The notes under the pieces: generated by a model
The model's database searches: none
The model's input: the letters and a program-made list of their open reading frames with translations, nothing else
Told to the model about the DNA's origin: nothing
Position numbers and translations under genes: made by a program
Shown: piece after piece, positions 26,533-34,063 of the stretch
Layout of the letters: every line of letters starts with the position of its first letter
Numbering within the stretch: the stretch's first letter is position 1
Source of the DNA: PALSA-1353 sp050014015
Lineage (GTDB): Bacteria > Planctomycetota > Phycisphaerae > Tepidisphaerales > Tepidisphaeraceae
Assembly: GCA_050014015.1 (NCBI GenBank)
Contig: JBEKEC010000029.1
Span: 1-64,000, forward strand
Direction: 5' to 3'
DNA: 64,000 bases

Positions 26533-26605
26533 TACCCCTAAGGGGAGTCGAACCCCTGTCCTCTGGCTGAGAACCAGATATCCTGGGCCACTAGACGATA
26601 GGGGC
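26533..26605 (-). tRNA. tRNA-Glu (anticodon CTC)
   Basis: Complete cloverleaf on the minus strand: acceptor GCCCCTA / TAGGGGT (first pair G-U), anticodon stem TCTGG / CCAGA with loop TTCTCAG giving anticodon CTC, T stem AGGGG / CCCCT with loop TTCGACT, and discriminator A. CCA is not encoded. Its 3' end faces the integrase remnant, as expected for an attachment site. Confidence 0.93.
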
Positions 26606-26672
26606 GTCTTTCATTCTCTAATCGTTCTGCCCAGAGCGGACTAATCCTACGCGACGTAATCCTTGCGTCAAG

Positions 26673-26873
26673 AAAATGTGGCATGGGCGTCCCGCCCATG
26701 GCGTGCGGTACCCCGCACGCATCGACGGTACTCCGTCGATATCAGCACGAGCGGAGCGCTCTGGCGATTGCTTGGTGGTGTATTCGACGCTTCGCTCTTG
26801 CTGTATCGGTCGAGTACGACCGATTGCTGGCTGGGTACAGCCAGCCATGGGCGGGACGCCCATGCCACATTTT
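26673..26873. repeat. Composite inverted-repeat element with four 8-4-8 hairpins
   Basis: Perfect 28-bp inverted ends (26673-26700 and 26846-26873), each itself containing CATGGGCG-TCC-CGCCCATG. Directly inside lie GCGTGCGG-TACC-CCGCACGC (26701-26720) and ATCGACGG-TACT-CCGTCGAT (26721-26740) on the left. On the right are ATCGGTCG-AGTA-CGACCGAT (26805-26824) and GCTGGCTG-GGTA-CAGCCAGC (26826-26845). The loops are mirror images while the stems differ. The inner arms AGCACGAGCGGAGCG and AGCAAGAGCGAAGCG (inverted) match at 13 of 15. The right end overlaps the moaB stop codon. Confidence 0.95.
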
Positions 26874-27378
26874 ATTTGCGAATCTCGAACAAAACGTGCC
26901 GCAATTCGGGCAGGATCAACTTCGTCATCGCCAATTCCACCGCGGCCGTGCTCCCCGGCATGGCCAGGAGCAATTTGCCGCGCGCGATCCCGCCGCTGGC
27001 CCGGCTCAGCATCGCCCCGCTTCCGATCTGCTCCCAACTCAGCATGCGGAACAATTCTCCAAACCCCGGCAGAGGCGATTCGATAACCCGTTCGATCACC
27101 CCGATCGCCTGGTCCCGCCGGCTTATTCCCGTGCCCCCGGTGCTCAGGATCGCGTCCACGTCCTCCCGGCCCAGCAATTCCTCCAGCACCCGGCCGAAGC
27201 CCTCGGCATCGTCCGGAATCACCCGATGTTCCGCCACGACGTGCCCATCGCCCCGCAGCAGTTCGCCGATCCGTTTGCCGCTGGCATCATTCTCAATCGT
27301 TCGCGTATCGCTCAGAGTCACGATCGCACATCGCGCGCTGATCGACTTGGCGCTGGTTTGATGTTGTTGATACGACAT
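26872..27378 (-). CDS. moaB: Molybdenum cofactor biosynthesis protein MoaB/MogA family
   Basis: A 168-aa MoCF-domain protein implicated in adenylation of molybdopterin. Visible blocks are CAIVTLSDTRTIENDASGKRI (residues 17-37), ILSTGGTGISRRDQ (79-92, the MPT-binding GGTG), and GKLLLAMPGSTAAVELAM (133-150, PGS motif). Length fits MoaB. It is separated from moaD-moaE by 21 kb. Its stop codon falls inside the outer arm of the composite hairpin element, so the mRNA 3' end would be highly structured. Confidence 0.9.
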   Translation of the reverse strand: MSYQQHQTSAKSISARCAIVTLSDTRTIENDASGKRIGELLRGDGHVVAEHRVIPDDAEGFGRVLEELLGREDVDAILSTGGTGISRRDQAIGVIERVIESPLPGFGELFRMLSWEQIGSGAMLSRASGGIARGKLLLAMPGSTAAVELAMTKLILPELRHVLFEIRK

Positions 27379-27402
27379 ATTTCGCCCCGCGGCGTTTGCC
27401 GC

Positions 27403-27864
27403 TCACGGCTTCGTCGTCGCGCCCGGGGGCACTGCCGCCATCTGCCCGCTCTGTTTCACGATGTCGATGTCCGTTATTCCCGGGTCCAGCGGAATGTCCA
27501 GCCGATCGGGGTTTCCGTAATGCAACGTCAGGATCGCATTCAGATCGACCGCGCGATACACGCGCAGCACGGCGACGTCGTCACTGGCGATATTTCCCTT
27601 CAATACCGTGTGCCCCGTCTCGCCCGGCTCGATGGCCACGCCGCCAAGCCGCTGCGACTGCGTCGTTCCCACCGCCAGCACCTCCGGTGGAATCCAGCCC
27701 TCTTCATAATCCCCCGGCGCCTGCGGCTTCGCCTTGGTCATCCAAACCGTGATCGGCTCGCCGAGCCGATTCGTCACCGTTACGTCAAACGTCTGCCTGC
27801 TCGCGCAGCCAACGCCCAGCAGCCCAACAAAAATCATCGCCGAGAAAAATGCGTGTCGTTTCAT
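27403..27864 (-). CDS. Hypothetical lipoprotein, 153 aa
   Basis: Start at 27864 gives MKRHAFFSAMIFVGLLGVGCAS, a lipoprotein signal with lipobox LGVGC, so the product is probably lipid-anchored. The mature domain (FDVTVTNRLGEPITVWMTKAKPQAPGDYEEGWIPPE) is beta-rich and unrecognised. The longer frame to 28068 is shadow of the upstream DUF3891 gene. Spacing of 11 bases to that gene and 24 bases to moaB suggests a common transcript. Confidence 0.75.
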   Translation of the reverse strand: MKRHAFFSAMIFVGLLGVGCASRQTFDVTVTNRLGEPITVWMTKAKPQAPGDYEEGWIPPEVLAVGTTQSQRLGGVAIEPGETGHTVLKGNIASDDVAVLRVYRAVDLNAILTLHYGNPDRLDIPLDPGITDIDIVKQSGQMAAVPPGATTKP

Positions 27865-27875
27865 GTGGATGGATA

Positions 27876-28712
27876 TTAACTTCCGGCGGGCCGCAGCACC
27901 ACGCGGACGCTGCACGCCGCCCCCGCGTCGCAGGCCATCAGCAACGTCTCGGCGTTGGGATACGGACCGGCGGCGATCTGGCGCCCCGGAACGTCCAACT
28001 CCACGCTCGGGCTTTTGAACGGCCAGGGATGCAATTTCATTGTCCCATCCCCGTCGCTGCCGATCCACGCGCTCACCGGCCCCTCATTGGCGCGGGGATA
28101 AACCGTCTCGATCCGTCGAAATATCAGCTCGTCGAAACACAGGTCCAGGCTCAATTGGTCGAGCAATTCCAGCAGGAAGAAATTCGCCCGCAGCAAATCT
28201 TCCTCCGGCGCCCTGCCCTGCTCGGCGAGTCCGCCCCGCAACGGCAGATCGGCCCGCATCTCCAGCCTCCGGCGCAGCGTTTCCTGAACCTCGATTTGCA
28301 GATGCACGAACCGCCTGACGCGGAACGTCTTGTGGCGGGCGGTTTCGTCCAACGCCTCCGGCTGGCGCGCCGCCGCACGGTTCGCCAACGCCATCGTGTG
28401 CAAGCTCACCAGCAGCCCGGAATAGGGGTCGCGCGCCATCACTTGATCCACCGATGCCTGCCACGCCGCCAGCGAGGTCAGGACATCCGCCTCGAAAACA
28501 TGCTCCGGCTGACCCTGGGCGTTAAGCTGTGGCCGGGAGTCCTCCGCGGTCCATCCGCAATCATGCTCGGCGATTGCGGAAACGACCGATTCAAACGGCC
28601 CCGGCGGAGCGAACAACCCATTGCCGATCCGCCGGGCCAATTCCCCAGCCAGCCGCGAGTGGTCCTGCTGGTTGATCAGGATCAGTTGTTTGCCCATTTG
28701 CCTTCGGATCAT
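27876..28712 (-). CDS. DUF3891 family protein
   Basis: A 278-aa cytoplasmic protein of DUF3891, function unknown. Characteristic parts are the N-terminal INQQDHSRLAGELARRIGNG, VVSAIAEHDCGWTAED with a His-Asp pair that could bind a metal, SLHTMALA, and FDELIFRRIETVYPR. First gene of the probable DUF3891-lipoprotein-moaB unit; divergent from the amidase gene. Confidence 0.8.
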   Translation of the reverse strand: MIRRQMGKQLILINQQDHSRLAGELARRIGNGLFAPPGPFESVVSAIAEHDCGWTAEDSRPQLNAQGQPEHVFEADVLTSLAAWQASVDQVMARDPYSGLLVSLHTMALANRAAARQPEALDETARHKTFRVRRFVHLQIEVQETLRRRLEMRADLPLRGGLAEQGRAPEEDLLRANFFLLELLDQLSLDLCFDELIFRRIETVYPRANEGPVSAWIGSDGDGTMKLHPWPFKSPSVELDVPGRQIAAGPYPNAETLLMACDAGAACSVRVVLRPAGS

Positions 28713-28931
28713 TCATTAAGCATAGCAGGCCATGACAAAACTTCCCCGACGTTCATTTAAGCCAAATAATGCATTTTTGCCGGTCGCGGACTGGAAAATC
28801 GATCCCGGTCGGGTTACATAGTCCGTTGGATTTGACCGGAGCGGCCAAGGATGGCTGGAAACACTTCCATTATTTCCCCCGCATGTGCCGATAATCGGGT
28901 CAGAGGAACTACCCCAAAGGGAAAACTGCCA

Positions 28932-29690
28932 ATGCCCCAACGCGCGCGCTTCCACCTCCACGGTCATTTATTGCTGGTTCTCGTCGTTGCGCTGCTTGCC
29001 GGCTGCCAGATGGACGCCGCCGATGCGGACCTGCCGGCCGTTCGGCTGGCGCCGCCCACGGTCGCGGCCGCTGGGCGCCCGGCCCCCGTCGCCGCCGCGC
29101 CAACGCCGGTCTTGCCCGCGCCCGTGCCGGCGGCAGGTCGATACGCCCCGAAACCCCAAGCCTCCGCCGGGATTCCCGCCGGCTGGGTCCCACGCGTGCC
29201 CGTCAACCACTGGACCTGGATCATCGTTCACCACAGCGACAGCTCTTACGGCTCAGCCGCCATCATCGACAAATGGCATCGCGACCGCGGGTTCGATGAA
29301 TTGGGTTATCACTTCGTCATCGGCAACGGCACCAACAGCGGCGACGGCCAGATCGAGGTCGGCCCACGCTGGACCAAGCAGAAATGGGGCGCTCACGACA
29401 ATGCCCTGGACAATCGCTACAACACCAACGGCATCGGGATTTGCCTCGTCGGCAATTTCAACGACACCCGTCCGACCCCCAAACAGCTTCATTCCCTGGT
29501 CCGCCTGGTGGTCTATCTCATGCGCACCTACAACATTCCCTCCGATCGCGTTCTGGGCCATGGTGAAACGAAGGTGACGCAGTGCCCCGGGCGGTTTCTG
29601 AACGTCGCCGCAATCCGCGCCCAGGCCGCCCGCGTGATCGCCTCAGGCGACCCCAACCCCGACCCCGAACTGTTTGCCGACCAACGCTGA
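28932..29690 (+). CDS. N-acetylmuramoyl-L-alanine amidase (Amidase_2), lipoprotein
   Basis: Peptidoglycan amidase/recognition-type enzyme of 252 aa. Start 28932 yields MPQRARFHLHGHLLLVLVVALLAGCQ, a lipoprotein signal with lipobox LAGC. A Pro/Ala-rich linker (about 35-85) leads to the catalytic domain. Its zinc ligands are His in WIIVHHSDSS, His in VLGHGETKVTQ and Cys in CPGRFLN. The conserved GYHFVIGNG and GICLVGNFNDTRPT segments are also present. It is predicted to be anchored in the envelope and to act in wall turnover. It converges on the next gene with 19 bases between stops. Confidence 0.9.
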   Translation: MPQRARFHLHGHLLLVLVVALLAGCQMDAADADLPAVRLAPPTVAAAGRPAPVAAAPTPVLPAPVPAAGRYAPKPQASAGIPAGWVPRVPVNHWTWIIVHHSDSSYGSAAIIDKWHRDRGFDELGYHFVIGNGTNSGDGQIEVGPRWTKQKWGAHDNALDNRYNTNGIGICLVGNFNDTRPTPKQLHSLVRLVVYLMRTYNIPSDRVLGHGETKVTQCPGRFLNVAAIRAQAARVIASGDPNPDPELFADQR

Positions 29691-29709
29691 GGCTCTCAGT
29701 GGATCAATT

Positions 29710-30237
29710 TCATTCGTTCACCGTAATCCACCATCCGTTGGCGATGTAACCGTTCACTTGGTCGGCCATGTCGTCGATCATGCTGTCGGGGTCGCGGTAG
29801 GTCGCATTGGTGTTTATTGCAAAGGAATACGGATAGGTTTTCCCATCCGCGGACGTCCCGGCCGGCACGTTGGCGCTGCCGCCCCGCACATCGACGTGCA
29901 TGGTCCTGTTATTGCTGTCATCCGAATTCACGGTGATCGCCACGTACAGGTCCGGCTGCTCGCCCTCGGCGATTTGGTAGCCGTTGCCGGCGCTGCCATC
30001 CGACTCCAGGCGCCGCTCAAATTCCGCGATCACGTAATCCGCCGCATCCGATCGGTCCCTCGGAGTGTAAGTAAAGGTCGCCGTATATCCCACCTTCACC
30101 CGGAACTGCAGCGGCGCATAATCGAATCTCACCGGCGTGGTGGGCACGGCCTGGCTGGAGTCGTCATCCAATATCTCGCACCCGCTCAACATCGCTACGA
30201 CGGTGACAATCGCCACCGTTCTTATGAGGGTTTTCAT
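29710..30237 (-). CDS. Hypothetical lipoprotein, 175 aa
   Basis: Signal MKTLIRTVAIVTVVAMLSGCEIL has lipobox LSGC. The mature part (FDYAPLQFRVKVGYTATFTYTPRDRSDAADYVIAEFERRLESDG...DLYVAITVNSDDSNNRTM...PYSFAINTNATY) resembles small DUF4136-like envelope lipoproteins, but the match is loose. Single gene; no functional context. Confidence 0.7.
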   Translation of the reverse strand: MKTLIRTVAIVTVVAMLSGCEILDDDSSQAVPTTPVRFDYAPLQFRVKVGYTATFTYTPRDRSDAADYVIAEFERRLESDGSAGNGYQIAEGEQPDLYVAITVNSDDSNNRTMHVDVRGGSANVPAGTSADGKTYPYSFAINTNATYRDPDSMIDDMADQVNGYIANGWWITVNE

Positions 30238-30323
30238 GGCTGAGTCCTTTTAGTCCATCTAATCTCATCGGCCCTTCAACGTCTGCAGATAACCAGCTAA
30301 CTCAAATCCCGTTGGCCTTCCCC

Positions 30324-30356
30324 GAACGCCCACGGCGCTACCGTGGGTTTTCTCCC
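30324..30356. repeat. CCCACGG-CGCTA-CCGTGGG hairpin repeat (copy 2)
   Basis: Seven-pair hairpin at 30329-30347 with lead CGAACG and a trailing TTTTCTCCC. On the plus strand it looks like a weak terminator, yet the nearest upstream plus-strand gene ends 630 bases earlier, so a dispersed repeat is more likely. Confidence 0.7.
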
Positions 30357-30446
30357 GCTGCTGAGGGCCGGGGAGGACGTCGCCCGCTTATTGCTCGTAT
30401 CATCACGCCCAGCTAAACTCGCGCTGGTCTTACAAAAAGAAAAATC

Positions 30447-31832
30447 ATGATCGATCGAATCTTCAAAGCCTACGACGTTCGCGCAACCTATCCCAATCCG
30501 CTGAACGAAGATGCGGCCTGGAAGGTGGGGCATGCCACGGCGCAGTTCCTTAAGCGCAGCCGGCACGGAACAACGGATCGCGTCAAGCTCGAGGACACCC
30601 TCGTCGTCGGACGGGACATGCGGCCAAGCTCCCCTTCCCTGGCCAAAGCGCTCATCGACGGAATCAGCAGCGTCGGCATGAACGTCATCGACGTGGGCAT
30701 GATCGACACGTCGTTCATGTATTTCGCGATCAATTACCTGGACGCCGTCGGCGGAATCCAGACGACCGCCTCGCACAATCCCGTGCAATACAACGGCTTC
30801 AAAATCAGCGGACCCAAGGCCAAGCCGATCGGCGCTGCCAGCGGATTGGACGACATTAAACGCATCGCCAGCACGCTCCGGCCCGGTCAGACCGGACTGT
30901 CCGGCAAGTACCGCCAGCAGGACCTCTGGGCCGAGTATCGCCGGCACGTTCTGCAATTCCTTCAGCTTCAGCGGCCGATCAAAGTGGTCGTGGACGCCAG
31001 CAACGGCATGGCCGGCAAAATGGTTCCCGCCATCTTCGACGGCGTGCCCAATCTCCGGATCGTTCCGCTGCTGTTTGAAATCACTGGCACCTTCACCCAC
31101 GACCCGAATCCCCTCGTCGAGCAAAACCTGGACATGCTCAAGCGCCGCATCGCCGAGGAAAAGCCGGACCTCGGCGTTTGCTTTGACGGCGACGCCGACC
31201 GCTGCATGTTCGTGGACGAAAATCAAAAGACGGTCGGCTGCGACATCGTCACGGCGCTACTGGCCCGGGATTTTTTACAGATGCCACGGAACAAAGGCTC
31301 GACGATCGTTTACGACCTTCGTTCGAGCCACGTCGTCGCGGACGAGGTGAAGGCGGCGGGCGGGGTTCCGCGGCGCGACCGCGTCGGTCACGCGTTTATC
31401 AAGAAAACCCTGGCCGAAACCAAGGCGGTTTTCGGCGGGGAACTTTCCGGGCATTTCTATTTCCGCGATAATTTTTACGCCGACAGCGGCGCCATCGCCT
31501 TCGCCCGCGTTCTGTCGGTGCTTTCCGCGCAATCCAAGCCGTTCAGCGAATTGGTCGCGCCTCTGCACCGCTACAGCCAGACCGGCGAAGTCAATTTCCA
31601 GGTCAAGGACAAAGACGGAAAAATCCGCGAGTTGGCGGACGCGTACAAGAAAAGCCAGGTGGATTATCTGGACGGCATCACCGTCGATCTGGGCGACTGG
31701 TGGTTCAACGTCCGCAAGAGCAACACCGAGCCGCTGCTGCGTCTGAACCTCGAGGCCAAGACCCCGCGGATCATGCAAGAGAAATTCGCGGAATTGAAGA
31801 AGGTTCTTGGGGAACCGATCCACGGGCATTAG
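30447..31832 (+). CDS. Phosphomannomutase/phosphoglucomutase
   Basis: A 461-aa alpha-D-phosphohexomutase interconverting hexose 6- and 1-phosphates for nucleotide-sugar supply. It shows the phosphoserine loop TASHNPVQYNGFK (about residues 108-120), the metal loop CFDGDADRCMF (about 246-256), the sugar-binding GGELSGHFYFRDNF (about 331-344) and the C-terminal phosphate-binding RKSNTEPLLRLN. Full length with no fusion. It is probably monocistronic and could feed the glycan-assembly genes elsewhere in the window. Confidence 0.93.
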   Translation: MIDRIFKAYDVRATYPNPLNEDAAWKVGHATAQFLKRSRHGTTDRVKLEDTLVVGRDMRPSSPSLAKALIDGISSVGMNVIDVGMIDTSFMYFAINYLDAVGGIQTTASHNPVQYNGFKISGPKAKPIGAASGLDDIKRIASTLRPGQTGLSGKYRQQDLWAEYRRHVLQFLQLQRPIKVVVDASNGMAGKMVPAIFDGVPNLRIVPLLFEITGTFTHDPNPLVEQNLDMLKRRIAEEKPDLGVCFDGDADRCMFVDENQKTVGCDIVTALLARDFLQMPRNKGSTIVYDLRSSHVVADEVKAAGGVPRRDRVGHAFIKKTLAETKAVFGGELSGHFYFRDNFYADSGAIAFARVLSVLSAQSKPFSELVAPLHRYSQTGEVNFQVKDKDGKIRELADAYKKSQVDYLDGITVDLGDWWFNVRKSNTEPLLRLNLEAKTPRIMQEKFAELKKVLGEPIHGH

Positions 31833-31864
31833 GCTCGGCCGGCGCTTTCGCCCATGGGTTGCCC

Positions 31865-31898
31865 GGAACGCCCACGGCGCCGCCGAGGGGATTCTCCC
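31865..31898. repeat. CCCACGGCG hairpin repeat (copy 3, degenerate)
   Basis: Shares the GGAACGCCCACGGCG lead and the ATTCTCCC tail with the other copies but has an A-A mismatch in the stem. It begins about 32 bases after the phosphohexomutase stop. Confidence 0.6.
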
Positions 31899-32011
31899 GC
31901 GCAATGTTCGGTCCTGAAACCGCCTATAAACCATCGCGCAAAGCCGCCCGGCGGGCGATTTGAACCATCGTCCGCTTGCCGCTTCGGCAAAATCCACCCA
32001 TGCGATCGCCC

Positions 32012-32242
32012 CTAAAGGGCCTTGAGCTCACGCTCGGCGCGCAGCCAGTTATCCACCTGCGAGCCGCCCTTGCCGGAAATATGGATCTCGAACGCCCGCT
32101 TGGCGATCATCTCGTGCGTGATCTCGCGCTTGGCGGTCGGCCGCGGCACTGGTGTGTTGCGGGATACCGTCGAGGCGGGCGTTGCCTTGCTCGTGAAACT
32201 CTTGCTGACCGACGAATTCGAATAAAATGGCTTCTTTGCCAT
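32012..32242 (-). CDS. DUF2934 small protein
   Basis: A 76-aa basic protein. The N-terminal 40 residues are Ser/Thr/Lys-rich and disordered. The C-terminal EMIAKRAFEIHISGKGGSQVDNWLRAERELKAL matches DUF2934, a short helical motif of unknown function. The ATG at 32242 is preceded on the minus strand by AAAAGAAGGAG, a good ribosome binding site. Probably a single-gene transcript. Confidence 0.75.
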   Translation of the reverse strand: MAKKPFYSNSSVSKSFTSKATPASTVSRNTPVPRPTAKREITHEMIAKRAFEIHISGKGGSQVDNWLRAERELKAL

Positions 32243-32387
32243 GGGAAAACTCCTTCTTTTCTAAATGGTCACTACAAAAACTGCTTGGGACGGGGTTGGT
32301 GCACCCGTCCTTCCAGCGCATCTTCTCACCCCGCGCTGCATCTAAACACATCTATCGGCAAACCGCAAGATGCCGGGCAGAAGTTTT

Positions 32388-32822
32388 TCACTTGCCCATC
32401 AGCGCCTTTCGCAAAAGCTGATTGGCCATCGCCGGGTCCACAGAACCTCCGTTTTCCTTCATGAAGGCCCCCATTGCCTGTCCGAACTGTTTTTCCGTGA
32501 AGGCATTCCTTGCCAGGAACTCATTAACCAACCTTTCGGTATCCCCGGATGATGCCTTCTTGGGCAGATATTCGTCAACTACGGAAATCTCAAACATTAA
32601 TTTCTGGACCTCGGCCGTCTTCCCGAGCCTTTCGTACTCCTCCACGCTCTTTTTGAGCTTCTTGCCATAAGCGGCCACGGCCTCCTCGGCGGTCGTGGGC
32701 TTGGGGGCAAGATCGATGTTCTTCACGTCGTTGAGCAGCATCCGAATCACCCCCAACCGGTCCTTCTGCCCGCTTTTCATCGCCGATTTCATGTCCTCCT
32801 GCAATCGTTCCCGTAAATTCAT
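32388..32822 (-). CDS. GatB/YqeY domain-containing protein
   Basis: A 144-aa YqeY-type protein related to the tail domain of the GatB subunit of Asp/Glu-tRNA amidotransferase; suspected tRNA-associated role. Landmarks are LRERLQEDMKSAMKSGQKDRLGVIRMLLNDVKN at the N-terminus, EISVVDEYLPKKAS in the middle and FGQAMGAFMKENGGSVDPAMANQLLRKAL at the end. Full length. Divergently transcribed from rho across an 85-base promoter gap. Confidence 0.92.
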   Translation of the reverse strand: MNLRERLQEDMKSAMKSGQKDRLGVIRMLLNDVKNIDLAPKPTTAEEAVAAYGKKLKKSVEEYERLGKTAEVQKLMFEISVVDEYLPKKASSGDTERLVNEFLARNAFTEKQFGQAMGAFMKENGGSVDPAMANQLLRKALMGK

Positions 32823-32907
32823 GGCTTACTCCTGTTTACAATCCCGTTGCTTTGGCTATAATCCGGTATTCTATCGTAGGGTTTTCCCCATCGCACCTGT
32901 GGTTGGC

Positions 32908-34014
32908 ATGCAAACGGTAACAACTGCTGCCCTAGAAGGCATATTGCACATTCCCGACGAGCGCCACGACGGCCAGCTTCGGGACCAGGACCACCTGCTG
33001 CGCCCCTTGCGCCGCGGGATCGTGCCCCGGCGGTTGATCCGCGAACTGGGCCTGCGCCCCGGCGTCCTGCTCCGCGGCACGCCCAGGGGCGATGCCATCC
33101 AGCAAGTGGAATCCATCGAAGGCCGAAGCCCCGATGATTATCGCCAGGCCGTCACCCTTTACGATTCCACCCCCCTCGATCCCGAACCGTGGATTCGCCT
33201 GGAGCATAATCCCACCGAGTTCACCACCCGCGTCATCGACATTTTTGCCCCCATCGGCTTCGGCCAGCGCGGCCTGATCGTCTCGCCCCCACGATCCGGG
33301 AAAACCATCCTCCTGCAAAACATCGCCCGCGGAATCCATCACAATTATCCCGACGTCAAGCTCATTCTCCTCCTGGTCGACGAACGCCCCGAGGAAGTGA
33401 CCGACATGAAGCGCAACGTCCCCGGCACGGTTTACGCCTCCAGCAACGACAACACCGTCGAAAAGCATCTGGACCTGGCCCAACTCGTCATCGAACGCTG
33501 CAAACGCCAGGTCGAATTCGGCGCCAACATCGTCGTCCTGCTGGATTCCCTGACCCGATTGGGCCGGGCCTTCAACACCGGCGGCCCCAGCGGCGGACGC
33601 ACGCTCTCCGGCGGATTGGACAACCGCGCACTGGAAATCCCCAAGCGCCTCTTCGGCGCCGCCAGAAAAATCGAGAACGGCGGCAGCCTCACCATCATGG
33701 CCACCTGCCTCATCGACACCGGCAGCCGAATGGACCAGGTGATCTTCGAAGAATTCAAAGGCACCGGAAACATGGAACTGGTGTTGGACCGTAATCTGGC
33801 CAACCAGCGCATCTACCCCGCTCTCGACATCGCCGCCAGTGGCACCAGAAAAGAAGAAAAGCTCCTGAACGAGCAGCAAATCAACGCCGCCCACAAAATT
33901 CGCCGATTGCTGACGACCATGCAGCCGGCCGCGGCAATGAAGACGCTGCTGGAAGTGATGGGCAAGCAGAAGACCAACGCCGACCTCCTCGCCGCCGCCG
34001 GCGCCAAGGCCTGA
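32908..34014 (+). CDS. rho: Transcription termination factor Rho, short form
   Basis: Hexameric RNA helicase that ends transcription. At 368 aa it lacks the N-terminal helical domain and begins in the cold-shock-like RNA-binding domain (ALEGILHIPDERHDGQLRDQDHLL). The aromatic GFGFLR RNA-binding motif of E. coli Rho is not recognisable. The ATPase core is complete: PIGFGQRGLIVSPPRSGKTILLQNIA (Walker A), LLVDERPEEVTDM, ANIVVLLDSLTRLGRAFNT (Walker B and Q-loop), GGSLTIMATCLIDTGSRMDQVIFEEFKGTGNMEL and SGTRKEEKLL. I chose ATG 32908 because upstream residues are shadow of the YqeY gene. Confidence 0.92.
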   Translation: MQTVTTAALEGILHIPDERHDGQLRDQDHLLRPLRRGIVPRRLIRELGLRPGVLLRGTPRGDAIQQVESIEGRSPDDYRQAVTLYDSTPLDPEPWIRLEHNPTEFTTRVIDIFAPIGFGQRGLIVSPPRSGKTILLQNIARGIHHNYPDVKLILLLVDERPEEVTDMKRNVPGTVYASSNDNTVEKHLDLAQLVIERCKRQVEFGANIVVLLDSLTRLGRAFNTGGPSGGRTLSGGLDNRALEIPKRLFGAARKIENGGSLTIMATCLIDTGSRMDQVIFEEFKGTGNMELVLDRNLANQRIYPALDIAASGTRKEEKLLNEQQINAAHKIRRLLTTMQPAAAMKTLLEVMGKQKTNADLLAAAGAKA

Positions 34015-34063
34015 CCTTACGACGACGCGGCGGAATCCCCTTCAGTTCAGTCAAGCGATGAAT

